64,000 nucleotides of DNA, from contig CALXOF010000006.1 of assembly GCA_944389945.1 (NCBI GenBank), positions 107,680 to 171,679 on the forward strand, given 5' to 3'. Below, piece after piece: positions 1-9,211 of this stretch (positions are counted from its first letter, which is position 1; every line of letters starts with the position of its first letter). The notes under the pieces were generated by a model. The model searched no databases. It saw only the letters and a program-made list of their open reading frames with translations, and was not told where the DNA came from. The translations under genes and the position numbers were made by a program. Source of the DNA: an uncultured Kiritimatiellota bacterium. Its GTDB lineage: Bacteria > Verrucomicrobiota > Kiritimatiellia > RFP12 > DVOR01.

Positions 1-404
1 AAGCCCTCTCCGCCGCCCATGCCTGCCTGTACGGCCTCGCACACGCCGTCATCGTCGCCCTCGGCCTCGCGCCGGGGCTCGGTTTCGTCCACGTCGGCCA
101 CGAACGCTCTTTCGTCTACGACGTCGCCGACCTCTACAAAGCCGAGGTCACCATCCCCATCGCCTTCAGGATTGCCGCTGAGGCCCCCGAAGACCTCCCC
201 GCCGCCACCCGCCGCGCCGTCCGCGACGCCCTCGTCGAACGCCACATCCTCGATCGCATGGTCCACGACATCCGCGCCCTTCTCCTTCCGGAGGACACAC
301 CCGAACCCCCTGAAGAAACCGTTTACCTCTGGGACAACACCCTTGGTGCCGTCCCTAATGCCACCAACCACTCCCACGCCGACCGGGAGGAATCGCCATC
401 CTAG
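1..404 (+). CDS. cas1: CRISPR-associated integrase Cas1, type I-E (C-terminal part)
   Basis: The last 133 residues of Cas1, cut by the left edge; the frame is open from base 3 and stops at TAG 402-404. Cas1 is the metal-dependent integrase that, together with Cas2, inserts new spacers at the leader end of a CRISPR array. The visible part carries GLGFVHVG followed by SFVYDVADLYK; by comparison with E. coli Cas1 the His and the last Asp of this stretch are metal ligands, so the active-site half looks intact. It ends inside the start of cas2, so the two are probably translated as a coupled pair. The family call rests on these motifs and on the type I-E cas2 and array that follow. The N-terminal domain and the rest of the cas operon lie outside the window. 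Confidence 0.92.
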   Translation, partial: ALSAAHACLYGLAHAVIVALGLAPGLGFVHVGHERSFVYDVADLYKAEVTIPIAFRIAAEAPEDLPAATRRAVRDALVERHILDRMVHDIRALLLPEDTPEPPEETVYLWDNTLGAVPNATNHSHADREESPS

Positions 405-1264
405 TCCTTACTCTTACAGACTGTCCGCCGGCCCTCCGCGGTGATCTTTCTAAATGGCTCTGCGAGCTCAATACAGGCGTCTACGTCGGTCACGTTAGCA
501 GTCGCGTGCGAGATGCCCTGTGGGAACGCATCTGCCTACATCTTAAAAACGGGCGCGCCACCCTCGTCTACTCCACCGACGGAGAACAACGCCTCGCCTT
601 CCGCGTCCACAATACATCGTGGAAGCCGGTGGATCTTGACGGCATCACCCTCATGCGCCGTCCTCTTCCCACCGCGCTCGCGGAAGGCGAGGCGCTTCGC
701 CCCGGCTTCAGCAAGGCCGCCCAACGCCTCATCGCCCAACGCACCCAGGCCAAGCGCGCCCGCGCCAATGCCGACTACATCTCCATCGACCTCGAGACCA
801 CCGGCCTCAACCCCACCACCGACACCATCGTTGAATACGGCGCCGTCAAAGTCGAGCACGGCGAGCCCACACAAACCTTCTCCGCACTTGTCCAACAAAC
901 CACGCCCCTCCCATCCCCCATTGCCGCCCTCACCAGTCTCGACGATGCCACCCTCGCGCGTGAAGGCCTTCCCCCGGAGCAAGCCCTCGCCGGTTTCTTG
1001 GCCTTCATTGGCAAATCACCGCTCATCGGCTATAATGTGACCTTTGACCTCTCCTTCTTGCGCGCCGCCTGCACCCGTTATGCTCAACCTCCTCCCACCA
1101 ACCTCTGCCGAGATCTCCTTCCCCTCGCCCGCCGAAAATGCTCCGACCTCCCCAACCATCGCCTTGAAACCCTCGCCCAACACTTTGCCCTCCAACCGCC
1201 GCCCCACCGCGCCCTCCCAGACGCCCTCCTTGCCCACCACCTCTACATAAAACTCAATGAATAA
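398..1264 (+). CDS. cas2: Cas2 fused to a DnaQ-like DEDDh 3'-5' exonuclease, type I-E
   Basis: About 288 residues. Residues 1-95 are a type I-E Cas2 (LTDCPPALRGDL, NTGVYVGHVS, VDLDGITLM), the structural partner of Cas1 in spacer integration. Residues from about 125 to the end are a DEDDh exonuclease: DLETTGLN (Asp and Glu of motif I), GYNVTFDLSFL (motif II) and HRALPDALLAHHL (motif III, His and Asp). Such Cas2-DnaQ fusions are known in some type I-E systems and trim prespacer ends. The frame is bounded by TAA 356-358 and has no ATG, GTG or TTG before GTG 506, which would delete the conserved first beta strand. ATC at 398 lies 7 bases after GGGAGG (385-390) and aligns with the first Met of E. 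coli Cas2, so I chose it. It overlaps cas1 by 7 bases. An assembly error near the start is the alternative. Confidence 0.9.
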   Translation: MLVLTLTDCPPALRGDLSKWLCELNTGVYVGHVSSRVRDALWERICLHLKNGRATLVYSTDGEQRLAFRVHNTSWKPVDLDGITLMRRPLPTALAEGEALRPGFSKAAQRLIAQRTQAKRARANADYISIDLETTGLNPTTDTIVEYGAVKVEHGEPTQTFSALVQQTTPLPSPIAALTSLDDATLAREGLPPEQALAGFLAFIGKSPLIGYNVTFDLSFLRAACTRYAQPPPTNLCRDLLPLARRKCSDLPNHRLETLAQHFALQPPPHRALPDALLAHHLYIKLNE

Positions 1265-1312
1265 ACCCTCCACCCAATGCCTCACCCCTTCTCTCCCTAG
1301 ACTTTCTCAAGT
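1265..1312 (+). promoter_or_regulatory. CRISPR leader (only 48 bases)
   Basis: Only 48 bases separate the cas2 stop from the first repeat. By analogy with type I-E loci this is the leader side: cas1-cas2 point into the array, the repeat is in the usual orientation, and degenerate repeats lie at the far end. I see no AT-rich stretch or clear promoter in it, so leader signals probably extend back into the end of cas2. Confidence 0.5.
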
Positions 1313-4300
1313 CTTCTCCCCGCACCCGCGGGGATGATCCCTACCTCACGCTTCATGCGCCAATTGAGACCTGCTTCTCCCCGCACCCGCGGGGATGATC
1401 CCTACCCCAAGTTCACCGTCGGCGCGTATCGATACTTCTCCCCGCACCCGCGGGGATGATCCCCTTCAGCTGCGAATGAAAAGCCCCGGGAATCTCTTCT
1501 CCCCGCACCCGCGGGGATGATCCCGACGCGGCGGCCAACAGCGCCGAGGCGGCGGCCTTCTCCCCGCACCCGCGGGGATGATCCCAGGCGATGGACGACA
1601 TCTACGAGGCCGCCAAGCTTCTCCCCGCACCCGCGGGGATGATCCCGTTCTTCAGCCAATTCATTGCAGTTTCTCCTTCTTCTCCCCGCACCCGCGGGGA
1701 TGATCCCTCGCCCTCCAGCAAGCCATCAAGGTCAACGCGCTTCTCCCCGCACCCGCGGGGATGATCCTCGTCGGCACGCCGTTATCGTCGTAGATGTTGT
1801 CTTCTCCCCGCACCCGCGGGGATGATCCCGTCTCCATCCGCGGCCTGCCCGATGACGTCAACTTCTCCCCGCACCCGCGGGGATGATCCCTTTGGACGGA
1901 GGAGGGCCGCGCATTCCTCCTGCTTCTCCCCGCACCCGCGGGGATGATCCCTTTTTGATCATGGTCGCGATGCGGGAGGCGAGCTTCTCCCCGCACCCGC
2001 GGGGATGATCCCTTTCTCATCTCCGCCTATCGCGCCGGCGCCTACTTCTCCCCGCACCCGCGGGGATGATCCCTCCGTTGAATTGGCTTGCTAGGAAGGC
2101 TTTTCCTTCTCCCCGCACCCGCGGGGATGATCCCGCCGCCGCCCGCCGCCTCCGCGCCGCCATCCTCTTCTCCCCGCACCCGCGGGGATGATCCTGACCT
2201 CGACCCGCTTTGCGTGGACATGGCATTCTTCTCCCCGCACCCGCGGGGATGATCCCCTTCTTGACGCGGAGCGGCGCGTGGCAAAATGCTTCTCCCCGCA
2301 CCCGCGGGGATGATCCCAAGTCCAGGCGACGCAAGAAGCCGAGCAGAAGCTTCTCCCCGCACCCGCGGGGATGATCCCCAACGTCCGCGCCCACCGAACC
2401 TTCACCGTCGCTTCTCCCCGCACCCGCGGGGATGATCCAAGTGGCCTTGCCGCGTATTGCGATGAGGTCCTCTTCTCCCCGCACCCGCGGGGATGATCCT
2501 TGATGATGGGGTGCTCGCCCAGCTTGACGACGCTTCTCCCCGCACCCGCGGGGATGATCCCCCAGTGTCGGGGAAGTAGGACAGGCCGTAGGTCTTCTCC
2601 CCGCACCCGCGGGGATGATCCCCATTGAATGCCTCCACCCAACCATCAAGTATCCTTCTCCCCGCACCCGCGGGGATGATCCCAATCAACATCAAACTTC
2701 GCGGGTTTTATCAAGCTTCTCCCCGCACCCGCGGGGATGATCCCTTCTGGGAGGAGAAGGCCAAGCTCAACGCCAACTTCTCCCCGCACCCGCGGGGATG
2801 ATCCCCCGAACAACGAGCCCCGACGGAATTGGAGCTACTTCTCCCCGCACCCGCGGGGATGATCCCCCTGTTTCTCCGAACCCGCCCGGCCCGGCGCGCT
2901 TCTCCCCGCACCCGCGGGGATGATCCCCCGCCCGGCCCGGCGCGGCCGTCTTCTCCGCGCTTCTCCCCGCACCCGCGGGGATGATCCCCGTCCTCCGCGG
3001 CGCCGTCACCAAGCTCAAAGCTTCTCCCCGCACCCGCGGGGATGATCCCACCGGCCTCACCGTCGTTCAGACCCTCGTCATCTTCTCCCCGCACCCGCGG
3101 GGATGATCCCCCCGCCACCGCCGCCGGCATCCAGCTCTACGCCTTCTCCCCGCACCCGCGGGGATGATCCCGCCGCCAGCCCCACCGCCAACAGCACCCG
3201 CCGCTTCTCCCCGCACCCGCGGGGATGATCCCCCGCCGACACGGTGGGACTGTACCCCCGGAGCCTTCTCCCCGCACCCGCGGGGATGATCCCAAGACGC
3301 ACCTCTCCACGGTGCTCCCCTTGGACTTCTCCCCGCACCCGCGGGGATGATCCCTTGCTTTGACGGCCTCATAGTATCAAAGCCCACTTCTCCCCGCACC
3401 CGCGGGGATGATCCCAGGCCTCTGGCGACGAATGGGAGGAGGTTGTCCTTCTCCCCGCACCCGCGGGGATGATCCCCAAGTCGCATGCGCATTCCTCGCC
3501 GCTTTTGTCTTCTCCCCGCACCCGCGGGGATGATTGAATGGCAGCCGAGAGTCCGACGTGAGCAGTGGTCTTCTCCCCGCACCCGCGGGGATGATCCCTC
3601 GCAGCGCCTCGCCGAACGCGCACAGGAGGCCTTCTCCCCGCACCCGCGGGGATGATCCCGAAGGCCGAACAACACGAAGGGAGGAAATCATCTTCTCCCC
3701 GCACCCGCGGGGATGATCCCGCGTCGCGCATCGGCTACGGCTTCGTCGCTCCCTTCTCCCCGCACCCGCGGGGATGATCCCCCCCGGAGCCTCCATGCAC
3801 ACCTCCCCTCGCCCTTCTCCCCGCACCCGCGGGGATGATCCAACACTACCAAAACGCAAAAAAATGCTTGCAAGCTTCTCCCCGCACCCGCGGGGATGAT
3901 CCCTGGGCCCCGGGGTCTGGTGGTATTGAACACGTCTTCTCCCCGCACCCGCGGGGATGATCCCTTCGTCATCCTCTCGACCCGCTGGGCCTCGGCCTTC
4001 TCCCCGCACCCGCGGGGATGATCCCCCAAAAGTTATCACCACGATAACCAAAAGTTACTTCTCCCCGCACCCGCGGGGATGATCCCCGAAAGGAAACGAT
4101 ACCATGAACATCCTCAAACTTCTCCCCGCACCCGCGGGGATGATCCTGCGGATTCGGTGGAGGTCTGCGGAGTTTTTTGCTTCTCCCCGCACCCGCGGGG
4201 ATGATCCCCGACCGCGCCCGAGCGCGTCGCAAACCCCTTCCTTCTCCCCGCACCCGCGGGGATGATCCCTTGCCGGAGTCTATGGTGAGCGACACGCCGG

Positions 4301-7300
4301 TCTTCTCCCCGCACCCGCGGGGATGATCCCCACCCCCTTCAACCACCGTTTCAAGGTGACCGCTTCTCCCCGCACCCGCGGGGATGATCCCGTGACCGGC
4401 GATTTTACAAAGCTCGTCCGCCTCTTCTCCCCGCACCCGCGGGGATGATCCCTCGATCTCGACCTTCTTCTTGGCGAGGGTGCCCTTCTCCCCGCACCCG
4501 CGGGGATGATCCCTCATCGCCCTGACCGCCTACGATTGGCGAAAACTTCTCCCCGCACCCGCGGGGATGATCCCCGTCCTCCGAGGCGCCGTCACCGCCC
4601 TTGCCGCTTCTCCCCGCACCCGCGGGGATGATCCCCCTCGGAGACCCGGCCATCTCATTGACCCTCGCTTCTCCCCGCACCCGCGGGGATGATCCCTGAG
4701 ATTACCCTGGGGAGAAGTAGTGTCCGTAGCTTCTCCCCGCACCCGCGGGGATGATCCCGGAGAATGGCAAAAGAAGGAGAAAGACCATGACTTCTCCCCG
4801 CACCCGCGGGGATGATCCCGCCATCAAAAACTCGCTCGGCACCAAGATGGCCTTCTCCCCGCACCCGCGGGGATGATCCCTTGTCGATGGCCGAAATGGT
4901 TCGCATGGCCTTCTTCTCCCCGCACCCGCGGGGATGATCCCTCGACAAGAAGTTCCCCGACGGCGGCGCGTGGCTTCTCCCCGCACCCGCGGGGATGATC
5001 CTGATTCGCTCCAATGCGGGGGAGGCCGACCGCTCTTCTCCCCGCACCCGCGGGGATGATCCCTCACGCCCGGGCGCGACCCGAGCGACACGGCGCTTCT
5101 CCCCGCACCCGCGGGGATGATCCCATGAAGTTGGCGGGCGCACCGTCTACGTGAAACTTCTCCCCGCACCCGCGGGGATGATCCCAGAGCGCGCGGCCCG
5201 AGAATCAGCTCCAATCGCTTCTCCCCGCACCCGCGGGGATGATCCCCAGGCTCCCATCGTCGTCGGGGATCGGCGCGACTTCTCCCCGCACCCGCGGGGA
5301 TGATCCCAGGCCGGTCTGAGCACGCAGGCGGGTTATCCGCTTCTCCCCGCACCCGCGGGGATGATCCCGCGGTGGCGCGCGCCCTCCGAGGTATCGCCGA
5401 CTTCTCCCCGCACCCGCGGGGATGATCCCGAGGGCATCGACATCTCTATCACCGGCTACCTCTTCTCCCCGCACCCGCGGGGATGATCCCGGCGGCGGGG
5501 CGGTTATACGCGACCGCGGCAACTTCTCCCCGCACCCGCGGGGATGATCCACGGCCTTCATGTCGCGCTCGGCCTGGCCTTCCCTTCTCCCCGCACCCGC
5601 GGGGATGATCCCTCGATCTCGACCTTCTTCTTGGCGAGGGTGCCCTTCTCCCCGCACCCGCGGGGATGATCCCGCGAATCTGGCCGAGCCCCGCTTATCC
5701 TTCTGCTTCTCCCCGCACCCGCGGGGATGATCCCCAGCCGGTGGCGGAGGCGGGGTCTTCGATGTACTTCTCCCCGCACCCGCGGGGATGATCCCGTGAT
5801 GTTGCACGTCGATGGACAATTCTGGAACTTCTCCCCGCACCCGCGGGGATGATTCATCTTGACCATTGCGTCTCGGAGCTCTGTGCAACTTCTCCCCGCA
5901 CCCGCGGGGATGATCCCGACCACGTCCCGGCCATCGCCACCGCCGAAATCTTCTCCCCGCACCCGCGGGGATGATCCCCATCGGCAAGATTCGCAAGGAG
6001 TGCATCGCCACTTCTCCCCGCACCCGCGGGGATGATCCGTAGGTGATCATGGTCAATCCTTAAGCTTTTTGCTTCTCCCCGCACCCGCGGGGATGATCCC
6101 CACCATCACCAACTGCCGCGACCTCATGCGAACTTCTCCCCGCACCCGCGGGGATGATCCCTCAACGCTTACACCCTCCGCCAGGCGAAGACCCTTCTCC
6201 CCGCACCCGCGGGGATGATCCCGCCCTCATCCAGACCGCAAACGCGAATCTGGCCTTCTCCCCGCACCCGCGGGGATGATCCCCATGCAGGCCATCCAGG
6301 CCGGCGTTTCAACCCCTTCTCCCCGCACCCGCGGGGATGATCCCCTTTTCTGGGCCGACATCCACGCCGCCCGCCCCTTCTCCCCGCACCCGCGGGGATG
6401 ATCCCTCGGAAACGCCGTCGCCTGGATGCTCGACGCCCTTCTCCCCGCACCCGCGGGGATGATCCCAATGGAAACCGCCGTAGTTGACAGAATCCGAACT
6501 TCTCCCCGCACCCGCGGGGATGATCCCCGTGCTGAAGTCGATGTTTTACGGCAACAAGACTTCTCCCCGCACCCGCGGGGATGATCCCGATTGGTTGACT
6601 GGTGAGGCTCAACGTGCCCTCTTCTCCCCGCACCCGCGGGGATGATCCCGCGCTCCAGCAGCGCACGGACTCCGCGCGCGACTTCTCCCCGCACCCGCGG
6701 GGATGATCCCTCTCGGGCGCGGCGGGGGTGTGGCGTTTTGTACTTCTCCCCGCACCCGCGGGGATGATCCCGCCAACAGGCCCTCATCCGCGCCTTCCTC
6801 CGACTTCTCCCCGCACCCGCGGGGATGATCCCGTCATGCTCAGCACCACAGAGGCCGCGCTCGCTTCTCCCCGCACCCGCGGGGATGATCCCACCCCCCC
6901 GCGCGACCGCCGCGCAATAGCACGCTTCTCCCCGCACCCGCGGGGATGATCCCACGGTACTCCAGAACATCTACGCCGGGTGGAACTTCTCCCCGCACCC
7001 GCGGGGATGATCCCGGCTGCGGCGCTGTTTCAAGTCGCGGGGTCTTCTTCTCCCCGCACCCGCGGGGATGATCCCAAGACGCACCTCTCCACGGTGCTCC
7101 CCTTGGACTTCTCCCCGCACCCGCGGGGATGATCCCATACGCAGCACTCTCAAAAGTCATGTTGCCAACTTCTCCCCGCACCCGCGGGGATGATCCCGTC
7201 CAGAATATCTTGGCGGGTTTTCGCATTCGCTTCTCCCCGCACCCGCGGGGATGATCCCCATGAGAGGAACTGCAGCGCTAACAGCATTCGCTTCTCCCCG

Positions 7301-8844
7301 CACCCGCGGGGATGATCCCCTCGAACCAATTTATCGGATTTAAGCGTTCTGCTTCTCCCCGCACCCGCGGGGATGATCCCGCCTCGTCGGCGATGCACCT
7401 TATCAGCGTGCCCTTCTCCCCGCACCCGCGGGGATGATCCCTCTACGGGAAGCACGCCGACCGCGAGCGCTACCTTCTCCCCGCACCCGCGGGGATGATC
7501 CCTGCGCCCGCGGCATCTGTCTTTTTCATCACTCCTTCTCCCCGCACCCGCGGGGATGATCCCGGCGGGGGCGACGGCAACGCCGGCACAGACGACTTCT
7601 CCCCGCACCCGCGGGGATGATCCCGCGCCCCCGTTGCGTCGGTAGGAACCGCTTTTCTTCTCCCCGCACCCGCGGGGATGATCCCCTTAGCGAAGTGTTA
7701 CGGCGTTATTCCATAAGCTTCTCCCCGCACCCGCGGGGATGATCCCCGCTTATGCCGCCCCACAAAACCGCCCCGCGCCTTCTCCCCGCACCCGCGGGGA
7801 TGATCCCAAGGTCATCGAGGCCTACCGCGACATCGGCGTCTTCTCCCCGCACCCGCGGGGATGATCCCTGTGGGTCGAGGACGCGGACAGCAAGGGACAC
7901 CTTCTCCCCGCACCCGCGGGGATGATCCCTCGCGGATGACGGCGACGAGGTAGCCTTTTTGCTTCTCCCCGCACCCGCGGGGATGATCCCATCCAAGTCT
8001 ACCTCAAAAGAAAGTGGCAACACTTCTCCCCGCACCCGCGGGGATGATCCCTTTCGGTGTGACTTGCGGACACGGGTCTGCTGCTTCTCCCCGCACCCGC
8101 GGGGATGATCCCTCCCGCGCCTCCTGGGTCCGCGCCGTCAACGTCTTCTCCCCGCACCCGCGGGGATGATCCCCGAGTGGTCCGAGACGGCGGTCAGGGC
8201 GGCGGCTTCTCCCCGCACCCGCGGGGATGATCCCCACGCCGCCAAAAATGGATGTCGTTTACGCTGCTTCTCCCCGCACCCGCGGGGATGATCCCCCTCG
8301 GCAAGCCTACGATTCACCCGACTTCAACTTCTCCCCGCACCCGCGGGGATGATCCCTGGTTTCCGATCTCGTTGGCGAGGTCCCAGATCTTCTCCCCGCA
8401 CCCGCGGGGATGATCCCGCCCAATCCCCTCCGCGCCCGAGAATTGCAACCTTCTCCCCGCACCCGCGGGGATGATCCCAGAATCCGGACGACTTGCTTAA
8501 AACTTTTCAACTTTTCCCCGCACCCGCGGGGATGATCCCCAGATCGGCGGCTCGTAGCCGAACGCGAAGGGCTTTTCCCCGCACCCGCGGGGATGATCCC
8601 TCGGCGACACCGCCATCGACACGGTACTCCAGCTTTTCCCCGCACCCGCGGGGATGATCCCTTGGGGAAGGTGTTTGCGGTGGACGACCTGAGCTTTTCC
8701 CCGCACCTACGGGGATGATCCCTGGTTCTGCCTGTGGTTGGACGTGGACGCTCGCTTTTCCCCGCATTTGCGGGGATGATTCCGATGACTGCACCACGGA
8801 TGTGACGGTGGAGGTCTTTTCCCTGCGTTCGCGGGGTTAATCTT
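1313..8844 (+). CRISPR. Type I-E CRISPR array, 124 repeats and 123 spacers
   Basis: The 29-base repeat begins CTTCTCCCCGC, continues ACCC and ends GCGGGGATGATCCC; the inverted CCCCGC/GCGGGG stem and length match type I-E repeats such as that of E. coli. I followed every repeat start: the period is 61 bases throughout, except one 33-base spacer (before the repeat at 4730) and one 31-base spacer (before the repeat at 6864), which cancel, so first and last starts differ by exactly 123 x 61. Repeats are almost identical up to 8450. From 8511 the fifth base becomes T (CTTTTCCCC), and the last two or three copies decay, marking the old trailer end. Two spacers occur twice (4453-4484 = 5613-5644; 3294-3325 = 7076-7107). 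About 11 repeats do not end in C. Open frames across the array are artefacts of the repeat. Confidence 0.98.
8511..8844 (+). repeat. Degenerate trailer end of the CRISPR array
   Basis: The last six repeats (starts 8511, 8572, 8633, 8694, 8755, 8816) share CTTTTCCCC instead of CTTCTCCCC. The repeat at 8694 has CCTACG for CCCGCG, the one at 8755 has ATTTGC, and the last one is changed at several positions. Decay at this end agrees with spacer addition at the other end. Confidence 0.9.
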
Positions 8845-9086
8845 TGGTGGGTGATGGGGCGAAGTTACATGTAGCACTCATTCCAGGGTAGGTGCATAAA
8901 ATTGTAATGGGATGAGAAGGTGAGATGAGGTGTGTGTGGCTGAGATTTATCAGTTGGTGGATGGCGGTTTTTAGCGTTTTTGCTTAGGATTGATGACTTG
9001 GGGGACAGGTGTGGATTGGGGGAGGGTTGACGCTTTTCTGGAGGCTTTTGTAAGCGCTCGAAGGGACCTTCAGAGGGGGCCTTTCT

Positions 9087-9172
9087 GGACCCTTAAGGGT
9101 TTCGGGGTGGACCACTATAGGGTCTCGGGGCGGACCACTATAGTGGTTGACCTCGGACCACTATAGGGTCTC
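9087..9172. repeat. Palindrome block P1
   Basis: Four palindromic units follow each other every 22-23 bases: GGACCCTTAAGGGT, GGACCACTATAGGGTC, GGACCACTATAGTGGT and GGACCACTATAGGGTC. The block lies between the CRISPR array and the end of the minus-strand metal ATPase gene; 8845-9086 and 9173-9211 show nothing else I can name. Confidence 0.85.
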
Positions 9173-9211
9173 AGAAGGGGGCTTTTGGGGTGGGGGATTT
9201 GGGGGGCGGTT

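Noticed and set aside
1402..8797. Many open frames across the CRISPR array with repeated RGCGEK, SSPRVRGE and IIPAGAGR
   Set aside because: These are translations of the 29-base repeat in three frames; repeat spacing of 61 is not a coding signal.
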